The position numbers and the translations under genes are program-made. 64,000 bases of DNA from Burkholderia puraquae (GTDB taxonomy: Bacteria > Pseudomonadota > Gammaproteobacteria > Burkholderiales > Burkholderiaceae). The DNA lies in the NCBI RefSeq assembly GCF_002099195.1, contig NZ_NBYX01000020.1, positions 78,762 to 142,761 on the forward strand. The letters are read 5' to 3'. Each line of letters starts with the position of its first letter. The stretch's first letter is position 1. The notes beneath the pieces are model-generated. The model saw only the letters and a list, made by a program, of their open reading frames with translations, was not told where the DNA came from and searched no databases. Shown in pieces: positions 7,645 through 15,996 of this stretch.

Positions 7645-9381
7645 TTAGCGCGCGAGCGCGGCGCGGATCTTCTCCGCGACCGTCGCCGCAGCCGCGTCGG
7701 CCGGCAGCAGCGTCGCTTCGGCGTCGCGGCGGCCCTGATACTCGATCTTGCCTTCCTTCAGGCCGCGCTCGCCGATCACGAGGCGATGCGGCACGCCGAT
7801 CAGCTCCCAGTCGGCGAACATCACGCCCGGGCGCTCGCCGCGGTCGTCGAGGATCACGTCGATGCCGGCTGCGACGAGTTCCGCATACAGCTTGTCGGCG
7901 GTCTCGCGCACCATTTCGCTGCGGTCATAGCCCATCGGGCACAGCACGACTTCGAACGGCGCGATCGACTCGGGCCAGATGATGCCCTTGTCGTCGAAGT
8001 TCTGCTCGATCGCCGCGCCGAGAATGCGCGTGACGCCGACGCCGTAGCAGCCCATCAGCATCGGCTGCGGCTTGCCCGACTCGTCGAGGAACGTCGCACC
8101 CATCGCTTCCGAATACTTGGTGCCGAGCTGGAACACGTGGCCGACCTCGATGCCGCGGCAGATGTCGATCACGCCCTTGCCGTCCGGCGACGGGTCGCCC
8201 TTCTTCACGTTGCGCACGTCGGCGACGTCCGGTTCGGGCAGGTCGCGGCCCCAGTTCACGCCCGCGATGTGATAGTCGACCTCGTTCGCGCCGACGACGA
8301 AGTCGCTCATGTTCGCGACCGTGCGGTCCGCGATCACCTTCACCGGCTTCTTCGTGCCGACCGGGCCGAGATAGCCCGGCGGCGTGCCGAACCACTCGAC
8401 AATTTCCTGCTCGGTCGCGAAGCGGTGGTTCTTCAGGCCCGGCAGCTTCGACACCTTGATCTCGTTCAGGTCGTGATCGCCGCGCAGCATCACGAGCCAG
8501 ATGGTCGGCTCCGCGCCTTCGTTGTCGGTCGCGAGCACGATCGACTTGATCGTGCGCTCGAGCGGGATGGCCAGCAGTTCGGCGACGGCTTCGCACTTCG
8601 CCTTGCCGGGCGTCGCGACTTTTTCCATCGCTTCGGCCGGCGCCGCGCGCTCGGCAGTCAGCGGCAGCGCTTCGGCTGCCTCGATGTTCGCCGCGAACTC
8701 GGACGTCGGGCAGTAGGCGATCGCGTCCTCGCCGGTATCGGCGATCACGTGGAACTCGTGCGAGAAATTGCCGCCGATCGAGCCGCTGTCGGCCGCGACC
8801 GCACGGAACTCGAGGCCGAGGCGCGTGAAGATGCGCACGTACGCGTCGTACATCTTGCGATACGACTCGTTCAGGCCGGCCGCATCCTTGTCGAACGAGT
8901 ACGCGTCCTTCATGATGAATTCGCGGCCGCGCATCACGCCGAAGCGCGGACGGATCTCGTCGCGGAACTTCGTCTGGATCTGGTAGAAGTTCACCGGCAT
9001 CTGCCGGTAGCTCTTGATCTGGTTGCGCGCGATGTCGGTGACGACTTCCTCGTGCGTCGGCCCGATCACGAAATCGTTGTCCTTGCGGTCCTTGAAGCGC
9101 AGCAGCTCGGGGCCGTACTGTTCCCAGCGACCCGATTCCTGCCACAGCTCGGCCGGCTGCACGGCCGGCATCAGCAGCTCGATGGCGCCCGCCCGGTTCA
9201 TTTCCTCGCGCACGATCGCCTCGACCTTGCGAATCGAACGCAGGCCGACCGGCAGGTAGTTATAGATGCCGCCGGCGACGCGACGGATCATGCCGGCGCG
9301 GACCATCAGCTTGTGGCTGACGATCTCTGCGTCGGCGGGTGCTTCTTTCAGGGTGCCGATAAAGAAACGGGAAGCTTTCAT
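7645..9381 (-). CDS. proS: Prolyl-tRNA synthetase, bacterial type with editing domain
   Basis: Charges tRNA-Pro with proline. The 578-residue length and the order class II catalytic core (motif 2 with FRDEIRPRFGVMRGREF about residues 137-153), inserted Ala-tRNA editing domain (about 224-405, with the YLGPVG segment), return to the core and C-terminal anticodon-binding domain (about 475-578) mark the bacterial ProS form. The start MKASRFFIGTLKEAPADAEI is canonical. A terminator-like hairpin lies 19-39 bases upstream of the ATG, which is unusual. marC follows closely. Confidence 0.97.
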   Translation of the reverse strand: MKASRFFIGTLKEAPADAEIVSHKLMVRAGMIRRVAGGIYNYLPVGLRSIRKVEAIVREEMNRAGAIELLMPAVQPAELWQESGRWEQYGPELLRFKDRKDNDFVIGPTHEEVVTDIARNQIKSYRQMPVNFYQIQTKFRDEIRPRFGVMRGREFIMKDAYSFDKDAAGLNESYRKMYDAYVRIFTRLGLEFRAVAADSGSIGGNFSHEFHVIADTGEDAIAYCPTSEFAANIEAAEALPLTAERAAPAEAMEKVATPGKAKCEAVAELLAIPLERTIKSIVLATDNEGAEPTIWLVMLRGDHDLNEIKVSKLPGLKNHRFATEQEIVEWFGTPPGYLGPVGTKKPVKVIADRTVANMSDFVVGANEVDYHIAGVNWGRDLPEPDVADVRNVKKGDPSPDGKGVIDICRGIEVGHVFQLGTKYSEAMGATFLDESGKPQPMLMGCYGVGVTRILGAAIEQNFDDKGIIWPESIAPFEVVLCPMGYDRSEMVRETADKLYAELVAAGIDVILDDRGERPGVMFADWELIGVPHRLVIGERGLKEGKIEYQGRRDAEATLLPADAAAATVAEKIRAALAR

Positions 9382-9393
9382 GCGGACGGTTCC

Positions 9394-9420
9394 AAAAACG
9401 GCGCCCCCAGGCGGGGCGCC
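9394..9420 (-). terminator. Terminator-like hairpin in the proS leader
   Basis: On the minus strand GGCGCCCC (9420-9413), loop GCCTG, then GGGGCGCC (9407-9400), followed by G and five T (9398-9394). It sits 13-39 bases before the proS ATG. It has the form of an intrinsic terminator facing into proS, so it could be an attenuator. Alternatively it is only a structured leader. Confidence 0.5.
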
Positions 9421-9599
9421 CGAAAAAGTTTCAAGGTGAAAAAGCTGCGCGCGACGAACGACGATGGCGCAGATGACTTAGCAGACTAATCAGGGACAAT
9501 TCAGCCGGTGTGCCCCGCGCGGATTCGCTCCGTCACGGTGCGCAGCGCCCGTTATCTGTTTATAATCAAAGCAATTTTAAAGGATTCGAAGGTGGTTGT

Positions 9600-10244
9600 A
9601 TGCTGGATCGTGAAGGCTTTCGCCCGAACGTCGGCATCATCCTCTTGAACGCGCGCAACGAGGTGTTTTGGGGCAAGCGGCTCCGCGAGCATTCCTGGCA
9701 GTTTCCTCAAGGTGGGATCAAGTACGGTGAGACCCCTATGCAGGCGATGTACCGGGAACTGCACGAGGAGACGGGCCTGCACCCGGAACACGTCAAGATA
9801 ATCGGCCGCACTCGCGACTGGTTGCGTTATGAGGTGCCTGACAAGTTCATTAAACGCGAAGTACGCGGTCATTACCGCGGCCAGAAGCAGATCTGGTTCC
9901 TGCTGCGGATGGTTGGACGCGATTGCGACATTTGCTTGCGCGCGACCGACCACCCGGAGTTCGATGCGTGGCGCTGGAACGAGTACTGGGTGCCGCTCGA
10001 TGCGGTGATCGAGTTCAAGCGGGATGTCTATCAGTTGGCGCTGACGGAACTGTCGCGCTTCCTGCGCCGCCCGGCGCAGCGAGCCGAGAAGCCGCGCGGG
10101 CCGCGTCTGTCGCGCTATCCGCGCGTCATTGGCGCGCAGGCCCAGACGCTGACGATTGTCGACACATCGGTAGTCTGTTCGGAGATCGAAGTGGAAGCGG
10201 GCACGCTGGACGAGATGCCGCCCCGCGTGATCATCGGCAAATGA
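9600..10244 (+). CDS. rppH: RNA pyrophosphohydrolase RppH
   Basis: Nudix enzyme that removes pyrophosphate from the 5' triphosphate of mRNAs and starts RNase E-dependent decay; formerly annotated as dinucleoside polyphosphate hydrolase. The Nudix box is complete: GGIKYGETPMQAMYRELHEE (residues 38-57) then TGL. The N-terminus MLDREGFRPNVGIILLN is the canonical RppH start, so the ATG at 9600 is preferred over an in-frame one at 9510. The 214-residue product is longer than the E. coli enzyme through a C-terminal tail after about residue 155 rich in Arg and Pro. A TATAAT at 9561-9566 may be its -10, but no good -35 accompanies it. Confidence 0.94.
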   Translation: MLDREGFRPNVGIILLNARNEVFWGKRLREHSWQFPQGGIKYGETPMQAMYRELHEETGLHPEHVKIIGRTRDWLRYEVPDKFIKREVRGHYRGQKQIWFLLRMVGRDCDICLRATDHPEFDAWRWNEYWVPLDAVIEFKRDVYQLALTELSRFLRRPAQRAEKPRGPRLSRYPRVIGAQAQTLTIVDTSVVCSEIEVEAGTLDEMPPRVIIGK

Positions 10245-10263
10245 CGAATCGAACTGCATGACC

Positions 10264-10294
10264 GGGCGCGACCTTGGTGTCGCGCCCTTTTTTT
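10264..10294 (+). terminator. Intrinsic terminator after rppH
   Basis: Nine-base-pair stem GGGCGCGAC (10264-10272) and GTCGCGCCC (10279-10287) followed by seven T. It separates rppH from the lipoprotein gene whose start is only 15 bases further on, so that gene's translation start lies on the 3' flank of the hairpin. Confidence 0.85.
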
Positions 10295-10308
10295 ACGAGG
10301 AATGCATA

Positions 10309-10866
10309 TTGAAAGCGATTGCTCTCGCGCTCGCATCGATTGCCGCGGTGGCCACGCTGGCAGGTTGCGCGAATTCGAAGACGCCGACCAACAAGGATGA
10401 CAGCGAGTTCGTGTATCTGCTGGACCGCCAGGGCACCTGGAAGGAAAACGCGGTTGACTCGCTGCCACCGCTGCCGCAAACGGGCGACCTGCTGCCGTTC
10501 AACGTCTCGCAGAACACGCCGCTCAAGTTCTTCGTCGATGCGAAGTCGCTCGCGGTCGGCACCGATGGTGTCGTGCGCTACGCTGTCGTCATCACGAGCC
10601 CGGCCGGTGCGCGCAACGTGAACTATGAAGGCATCCGCTGCGACACCTACGAATGGCGCCAGTATGCCGGCCTGAATTCGGATCACGACGGCTGGGATCG
10701 CACGGTCGAGAACGACTGGCTGCGCATCGAGAACGGCGAGCTGAATGCCTACCACTCGGCGCTCTATCAGGATTACTTCTGCTCGAACAAGATGCCGCAG
10801 GGTACCACCCAGCAGATCCTGGAGAACATCCGGTTCCACCGCACCGCGATGAGCCAGTTGCGCTGA
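10309..10866 (+). CDS. CNP1-like family lipoprotein
   Basis: A 185-residue predicted lipoprotein. The TTG at 10309 is the chosen start: it follows a GAGG ribosome-binding site by 8 bases and directly opens a lipoprotein signal (KAIALALASIAAVATLAGC) with the lipobox LAGC and Cys20. Starts further upstream would run through the rppH terminator. The mature part matches the CNP1-like family seen next to rppH in beta-proteobacteria, with conserved GIRCDTYEWRQYA and a C-terminal RFHRTAM segment. No function is known to me. Because a terminator lies just upstream, expression may depend on read-through or on a promoter inside rppH. Confidence 0.82.
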   Translation: MKAIALALASIAAVATLAGCANSKTPTNKDDSEFVYLLDRQGTWKENAVDSLPPLPQTGDLLPFNVSQNTPLKFFVDAKSLAVGTDGVVRYAVVITSPAGARNVNYEGIRCDTYEWRQYAGLNSDHDGWDRTVENDWLRIENGELNAYHSALYQDYFCSNKMPQGTTQQILENIRFHRTAMSQLR

Positions 10867-10904
10867 CGGCGCGCGGCACCCGCCGCACCCCTGTCCGCCG
10901 CATG

Positions 10905-10932
10905 AAAAAAGCCCGCATCACGCGGGCTTTTT
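10905..10932. terminator. Bidirectional terminator between the CNP1-like gene and proB
   Basis: Six A, then GCCCGC (10911-10916), loop ATCAC, GCGGGC (10922-10927), then five T. The A and T tracts on both sides let it serve the convergent plus- and minus-strand genes. Confidence 0.85.
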
Positions 10933-10961
10933 CATTTGACGGCCGGAACCGGCACGAATGG

Positions 10962-12080
10962 TCACACCAGCACCAGGTTGTCGCGATGAATCAATTCGGG
11001 CTCCAGCATGTAGCCGAGCACGGATTCGATCTCGCCGCTCGGCTTGCGGTGAATCAGCTTCGTCTCCGCACTGCTGTAGTTCGTGAGCCCGCGTGCCACT
11101 TCGCGCCCGTCGGGGCCGACACACGCGATGACTTCGCCGCGTGCGAACGCGCCCTGCACGTCGATCACGCCGATCGGCAGCAGGCTCTTGCCGCCGGCCG
11201 TCAGCTTCTCGACCGCGCCCGCGTCGATCACGACATGGCCGCGCACCTGAAGATGGTCGGCCATCCACTGCTTGCGCGCCGCCATCCGCGCAGTACGAGC
11301 GATCAGTTGGGTGCCGATCGCCTCGCCAGCCGCCAGACGCACGAGCACGTCAGTCTCCCGGCCACTCGCGATCACGGTATTCGCGCCGCTGTGCGCCGCA
11401 CGCTTCGCCGCGAGGATCTTCGTCAGCATCCCGCCGCGGCCGAGGCTCGAGCCCGCACCGCCCGCCATCGCCTCGAGTTCCGGCGCGCCCGCACTGGCTT
11501 CCGCAACGAGCGTCGCGTTCGGATCCTTGCGCGGATCGGCCGTGAACAGCCCCGACTGGTCGGTCAGGATGACCAGCGCATCGCCTTCGATCAGGTTTGC
11601 AACGAGCGCGCCGAGCGTGTCGTTGTCGCCGAACTTGATTTCGTCGGTGACGACCGTGTCGTTCTCGTTGATGATCGGCACGACGCCCAGCCGCAATAGC
11701 GTCAGCAGCGTCGAACGCGCATTCAGATAACGCTCGCGGTCCGCCAGGTCGGCATGCGTCAGCAGGATCTGCGCGGTGCGGATGTCGTGCTCGGTGAAGC
11801 GGCTCTCATAGACCTGCGCGAGCCCCATCTGGCCGACTGCGGCAGCAGCCTGCAACTCGTCGATTTCGCGCGGTCGCTTGCTCCAGCCGAGCCGCTGCAT
11901 TCCTTCGGCAATCGCGCCCGAACTGACGAGCACGACTTCCTTGCCCTGGGTGCGCAGCGCGGCGATCTGGGCCGCCCAGCGGCCGATTGCTGCATGATCG
12001 AGCCCCTTGCCGTCGTTGGTCACGAGGCTGGAACCCACCTTCACCACCAATCGCTTCGAATCCGCGATGATCGAACGCAT
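10962..12080 (-). CDS. proB: Glutamate 5-kinase
   Basis: First enzyme of proline synthesis: phosphorylates glutamate to glutamyl 5-phosphate. The 372-residue protein has the amino-acid kinase domain (about 8-245) with KVGSSLVTNDGKG and the segment PIINENDTVV, plus a C-terminal PUA domain (about 280-370). This is the full two-domain form. Proline normally inhibits the enzyme by feedback. It follows obgE by 90 bases on the same strand, an arrangement common in beta-proteobacteria, so the two may share a transcript. Confidence 0.96.
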   Translation of the reverse strand: MRSIIADSKRLVVKVGSSLVTNDGKGLDHAAIGRWAAQIAALRTQGKEVVLVSSGAIAEGMQRLGWSKRPREIDELQAAAAVGQMGLAQVYESRFTEHDIRTAQILLTHADLADRERYLNARSTLLTLLRLGVVPIINENDTVVTDEIKFGDNDTLGALVANLIEGDALVILTDQSGLFTADPRKDPNATLVAEASAGAPELEAMAGGAGSSLGRGGMLTKILAAKRAAHSGANTVIASGRETDVLVRLAAGEAIGTQLIARTARMAARKQWMADHLQVRGHVVIDAGAVEKLTAGGKSLLPIGVIDVQGAFARGEVIACVGPDGREVARGLTNYSSAETKLIHRKPSGEIESVLGYMLEPELIHRDNLVLV

Positions 12081-12170
12081 CCTGACTTGTCTCCTGTATC
12101 TGATGCCTGCCCGGCCGGGGGCGATTGAACGCCGACGCCGGGCGGCACGCCCGGCGCGTTCCGGAACAAC

Positions 12171-13283
12171 TCAGGCGTCGTCGCCCGGCACTGCATCGCC
12201 CTTCCCGGCCGGCGCATCGCGGAAACGCACGTCCGCCGCGAGATCTTCGGCCTCCGCCGCGCGATGCGCGTCCGAATGCGCGGAGAGGTAGTCGTAGATT
12301 GCGTAGCACAGTGCTTCACAGCCCTGGCCGGTCAGTGCCGAGATCTCGAACACGGGGCCGTCCCACTCGAAGCGCTCGAGGAAATCCGCGACGCGCGCCT
12401 TGCGCTCGTCTTCCGGCACCATGTCGAGCTTGTTGAGCACGAGCCAGCGCGGCTTCTCGTAGAGCGCCTCGTCGTACTTGCGCAGCTCGCCGACGATCGC
12501 AGTCGCTTCCGCGACCGGATCGACGCTTTCGTCGAACGGCGCAAGATCGACAAGATGCAGCAGCACGCCGGTGCGCTGCAGGTGGCGCAGGAACTGATGG
12601 CCGAGGCCCGCGCCTTCGGCGGCGCCCTCGATCAGCCCCGGAATGTCGGCAATCACGAAGCTCTTGCTCGGGCCGACGCGCACCACGCCGAGATTCGGCG
12701 CAAGCGTCGTGAACGGGTAGTCAGCAATCTTCGGCTTCGCGTTCGACACCGACGAGATGAACGTCGATTTGCCTGCGTTCGGCATGCCGAGCAGGCCGAC
12801 GTCGGCGAGCACCTTCAGCTCGAGCTTCAGCATGCGCCGCTCGCCCGGCTTGCCGTCCGTCTTCTGGCGCGGCGCACGGTTCGTGCTCGACTTGAAATGC
12901 AGGTTGCCGAGCCCGCCGGAGCCGCCCTGAGCAAGCATCACCTGCTGGTCGTGCTCGGTCAGGTCGGCGATCAGCTCGCCGGTATCCATGTCGCTGATGA
13001 CCGTGCCGACCGGCATGCGCAGCGTGACGTCGTCGCCGCCTTTGCCGTAGCAATCCGAGCCGCGCCCGTTTTCGCCGTTGCGCGCCAGATGCTTCTTCGC
13101 GTAACGGTAATCGATCAATGTGTTGATGTTGCGGTCGGCGATCGCGTACACGCTACCGCCCCGGCCGCCGTCGCCGCCGTCCGGCCCGCCGAACGGGACG
13201 AACTTCTCGCGGCGCATCGACGCGCTGCCATCGCCTCCGTCGCCGGCGATGACTTCGATTCGTGCTTCGTCAATGAACTTCAT
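12171..13283 (-). CDS. obgE: Obg GTPase, ribosome assembly
   Basis: Essential GTPase of 50S subunit maturation and stress response. The 370-residue protein has the glycine-rich Obg fold (residues 1-159), then the G domain with G1 GMPNAGKST (166-174), DIPGLIEG as G3 and NKLD as G4. The short acidic C-terminal tail is typical of proteobacteria. It lies downstream of rplU-rpmA in the common order rplU-rpmA-obgE-proB, but a good intrinsic terminator separates it from rpmA. Confidence 0.97.
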   Translation of the reverse strand: MKFIDEARIEVIAGDGGDGSASMRREKFVPFGGPDGGDGGRGGSVYAIADRNINTLIDYRYAKKHLARNGENGRGSDCYGKGGDDVTLRMPVGTVISDMDTGELIADLTEHDQQVMLAQGGSGGLGNLHFKSSTNRAPRQKTDGKPGERRMLKLELKVLADVGLLGMPNAGKSTFISSVSNAKPKIADYPFTTLAPNLGVVRVGPSKSFVIADIPGLIEGAAEGAGLGHQFLRHLQRTGVLLHLVDLAPFDESVDPVAEATAIVGELRKYDEALYEKPRWLVLNKLDMVPEDERKARVADFLERFEWDGPVFEISALTGQGCEALCYAIYDYLSAHSDAHRAAEAEDLAADVRFRDAPAGKGDAVPGDDA

Positions 13284-13408
13284 TCGTCACTCCGCCCAGT
13301 ATTTCCGCTATTGTGCCGCGCCCCGGCGCGCTTGAACAATCTGCCGTTCGGCCGATCGTACGCCGGTTGCGCGATGGTCGCCGGAACGCAGATGCGCCCG
13401 GCGACCAA

Positions 13409-13443
13409 ATAAAAAAAGGCCCCGCGAAGACTGCGGGGCCTTT
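13409..13443 (-). terminator. Intrinsic terminator after rplU-rpmA
   Basis: On the minus strand GGCCCCGC (13440-13433), loop, GCGGGGCC (13425-13418), then seven T. It lies between rpmA and obgE and should reduce transcription of obgE relative to the ribosomal protein genes. Confidence 0.85.
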
Positions 13444-13471
13444 CGGCTACGAAGCCCGTGAGTGCCTGAAC

Positions 13472-13735
13472 TTAGGCAGCCGCCGGGACGACGATGACCA
13501 GATGCTTCTTGTCCGCGCCCTTCGTCGCGAACTTGACGTGACCGTCGACCAGCGCGAACAGGGTGTGATCCTTGCCCATGCCGACGTTCTCGCCTGCGTG
13601 CATACGCGTACCGCGCTGACGCACGATGATGCCGCCGGCATTGATTGCCTGGCCGCCGTACACTTTCACGCCGAGACGTTTCGACTCGGAGTCGCGGCCG
13701 TTCCGGGAAGAGCCGCCTGCCTTTTTGTGTGCCAT
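13472..13735 (-). CDS. rpmA: 50S ribosomal protein L27
   Basis: An 87-residue protein with the canonical L27 start [20 protein letters not shown] and the RLGVK and [19 protein letters not shown] segments. The N-terminal tail reaches the peptidyl transferase centre. It lies 24 bases after rplU in the same transcript. Confidence 0.98.
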
Positions 13736-13759
13736 CTGATTGCTCCTTTACCGAGGCGC

Positions 13760-14071
13760 TTACGCGTTGATCGCGTCGATGCGCAGCTCAGTGTAGTTCT
13801 GGCGGTGGCCGCCGTGCTTTTGGTAGTGCTTCCGGCGACGCATCTTGAAGATGGTGACCTTGGCATGACGACCGTGCGACACAACGGTGGCCTTGACGGA
13901 AGCCCCACTGACCAGCGGCGTACCGAACTTAATCGATTCGCCTTCGCCCACTGCGAGAACCTGGTCGAGCGTGATTTCAGCGTCAATGTCAGCCGGTATC
14001 TGTTCTACTTTGAGTTTTTCGCCAACGGCAACCTTGTACTGCTTGCCGCCGGTTTTTATGACCGCGTACAT
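13760..14071 (-). CDS. rplU: 50S ribosomal protein L21
   Basis: A 103-residue protein with the standard start MYAVIKTGGKQYKVAVGEKL and the C-terminal KMRRRKHYQKHGGHRQNYT. It binds 23S rRNA. The ATG at 14071 is the family start; longer in-frame versions reach into the promoter. A near-consensus promoter lies 56-84 bases upstream. Confidence 0.98.
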   Translation of the reverse strand: MYAVIKTGGKQYKVAVGEKLKVEQIPADIDAEITLDQVLAVGEGESIKFGTPLVSGASVKATVVSHGRHAKVTIFKMRRRKHYQKHGGHRQNYTELRIDAINA

Positions 14072-14126
14072 TGAGAACCTCACTCTGGATCCAATTTTTC
14101 CGCACACCACGCGCGGAAAACACGTG

Positions 14127-14155
14127 ATTATACATGGGCTTAGGATCGAAGTCAA
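14127..14155 (-). promoter_or_regulatory. Sigma70 promoter of rplU-rpmA
   Basis: TTGACT (14155-14150) and a perfect TATAAT (14132-14127) on the minus strand, separated by 17 bases, just upstream of rplU. This is among the best promoter matches in the window, fitting a ribosomal protein operon. Confidence 0.8.
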
Positions 14156-14249
14156 AACCGATTGACGATTGCCGCGCGCGGGCCTCGGCCGAACGGCCAA
14201 ATTCACGGCTGCGGCACGTGTGACAGACCGGGATATCTCGGATTCGACT

Positions 14250-14255
14250 TATAAT
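14250..14255 (+). promoter_or_regulatory. Possible -10 element of ispB
   Basis: A perfect TATAAT 26 bases before the ispB ATG. No convincing -35 sits 16-18 bases upstream, so the call is weak. Confidence 0.35.
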
Positions 14256-14281
14256 CCGCCGCATCACCCAATTCCATCATC

Positions 14282-15277
14282 ATGTCGTCGTCCACCGCCT
14301 CCCCCACCCTCAGCGCCGCCCATCTGCTCGCTCCGATCAGCAGTGACATGGAGCAGGTGAATCGCGTTATCCGGCAAAGCCTCGCGTCCGACGTCCTGCT
14401 GATCAACCAGATCGCCGAGTACATCATCGGCGCGGGCGGCAAGCGGCTGCGCCCGGCATTGCTGCTGCTCGTCGCCGGCGCGCTCGGCGAGACGTCGCAC
14501 CAGCGGCACGTGCTGGCCGCCGTCGTCGAGTTCATCCACACGGCCACGCTGCTGCATGACGACGTCGTCGACGAATCCGAGCTGCGCCGCGGCCGCCAGA
14601 CCGCCAATGCGTTGTTCGGCAACGCGGCGAGCGTGCTGGTAGGCGACTATCTCTATTCGCGGTCGTTCGAGATGATGGTCGGCGTCGGCAAGATGCGCGT
14701 GATGGAGATCCTGTCCGAAGCGACGACGATCATTTCCGAAGGCGAGGTGCTGCAGCTCCTCAACATGCACGACGCAGACGTCGACGAAACGCGCTACATG
14801 CAGGTGATCCGCTACAAGACGGCCAAGCTGTTCGAGGCATCGGCACGCCTGGGCGCGGTACTCTCGGGCGCCGATGCGCCGACCGAGGCCGCCGCCGCCG
14901 AATATGGCCGCCGGATCGGCACTGCGTTCCAGATCATGGACGACTGGCTCGACTACGCGGGTACCGTCGAGGCAATGGGCAAGAATGCCGGCGACGACCT
15001 CCGCGAAGGCAAGCCGACGCTGCCGCTCATCTATCTGATCGAACGCGGCACGCCCGAACAATCGGCGCTGGCACGCGAGGCGATCGAACAGGGCGGCACG
15101 GATCGCTTCGACACGATTTTCGAAGCAATCACGCGCTCGGGCGCACTGGATCACACGCTCGAATGCGCGCGCCAGGAAGCGCAGGCAGCAGCCGCGGCGA
15201 TCGCAGCGTTCCCCGATTCGATCTACAAGGAGAGCCTGCTCGCGTTGTGCTCGTACTCGACGTCGCGGCAGTCGTAA
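14282..15277 (+). CDS. ispB: Octaprenyl diphosphate synthase
   Basis: Trans-prenyltransferase that makes the C40 side chain of ubiquinone-8 from IPP and FPP. The 331-residue protein has the first aspartate-rich motif DDVVD (93-97) and second DDWLD (220-224), the IPP site GGKRLRP (52-58), and a small residue before the first Asp motif that suits a long product. Chain length is inferred, since Burkholderia uses Q8. It is divergent from rplU and shares a 210-base intergenic region with it. Confidence 0.95.
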   Translation: MSSSTASPTLSAAHLLAPISSDMEQVNRVIRQSLASDVLLINQIAEYIIGAGGKRLRPALLLLVAGALGETSHQRHVLAAVVEFIHTATLLHDDVVDESELRRGRQTANALFGNAASVLVGDYLYSRSFEMMVGVGKMRVMEILSEATTIISEGEVLQLLNMHDADVDETRYMQVIRYKTAKLFEASARLGAVLSGADAPTEAAAAEYGRRIGTAFQIMDDWLDYAGTVEAMGKNAGDDLREGKPTLPLIYLIERGTPEQSALAREAIEQGGTDRFDTIFEAITRSGALDHTLECARQEAQAAAAAIAAFPDSIYKESLLALCSYSTSRQS

Positions 15278-15454
15278 GTGCATGTCGTGCGTCGCCGCCA
15301 CGGCTGCGACGCACGTTCGACACGGGAAGATCGCCTGTCTCGAAAAATTTCTTCTCCAAGGCCTTCCCTTTTTGAAGAAACGTCGTTATAGTTATGTTCT
15401 TGCTCGACGACGCAGCGGTCTTGAAGAAGACTGCGAAATCGGAAGAGTCCAAAT

Positions 15455-15531
15455 CGGGGTGTAGCTTAGCCTGGTAGAGCGCTACGTTCGGGACGTAGAG
15501 GCCGGAGGTTCGAATCCTCTCACCCCGACCA
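15455..15531 (+). tRNA. tRNA-Pro (anticodon CGG)
   Basis: A 77-base cloverleaf: acceptor stem CGGGGTG paired with CACCCCG, D arm AGCTTAGCCTGGTAGAGC, anticodon stem CTACG/CGTAG with loop TTCGGGA (anticodon CGG, reads CCG), T arm GGAGG TTCGAAT CCTCT, and encoded CCA. It resembles E. coli proK. A terminator follows about 75 bases downstream. Confidence 0.97.
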
Positions 15532-15606
15532 GATTCCGACGGATCATTGAAACACCGATCCGTTTCAGCTTGATGTTGTAGTCAACGCTGTCATGGTTGT
15601 ACAAAG

Positions 15607-15639
15607 AATGCCCTGTCGAATCGACGGGGCATTTTTTTT
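15607..15639 (+). terminator. Terminator of tRNA-Pro
   Basis: A 12-bp hairpin between AATGCCCTGTCG (15607-15618) and CGACGGGGCATT (15622-15633, one G-T pair) followed by a run of T to 15639. Confidence 0.85.
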
Positions 15640-15996
15640 ACCCTCTTTCTAGACATCGGCATAGACGACGGCAAACGCCGGATGGCGCCGGCGCTTTGCG
15701 CGAAGCAAACTATCCCCCAATACCGTTGGTGTGAGCGGATCGACTCCAAAGGGAGAACATCCTGCCTCGCGAAATACGGGATCCAGCGCTCAAGCAACCT
15801 CCCCGATCAGGCCGCCCCACTTCGCAAGACCAGATTTATCGGGCCGTCCAGGACTTTCCGCCCCACCTCCGGAATCGAACCTTTTACTCGACCCGCCCGA
15901 CCATTCCCGGTACGCGTCAAAGGCTTCGCGCGCCATCCTTGCCGATCTTTTCGCAGAAAGTAAAAGACGCGATCGCCAGCCCGATACCCCGAAATT
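15640..15996. other. Gene-poor stretch between tRNA-Pro and the effector module
   Basis: No gene I can support. On the minus strand short frames look partly protein-like. One runs from an ATG at 15936 to a TGA at 15790 (48 codons) and ends in KSGLAKWGGLIGEVA. Another, 69 codons (16016-15807), overlaps the end of the candidate immunity gene. None has a recognisable family or a good ribosome-binding site. They could be debris of a displaced toxin tail or immunity gene, which is a common sight downstream of Rhs loci, but that is inference. Confidence 0.3.

Noticed and set aside
6997..9489. 830-codon plus-strand open frame over marC and proS
   Set aside because: Antisense shadow of two clear genes; the translation has the Arg/His/Asp-rich composition of a mirror frame.
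15860..15885. Minus-strand GGTTCGATTCC resembling a tRNA T-loop, possible att-site duplicate
   Set aside because: The flanking bases do not form a T-stem and do not match the 3' end of the nearby tRNA-Pro. I found no duplicated tRNA end at the far edge of the effector block, and no integrase, so an integrative element is not supported.
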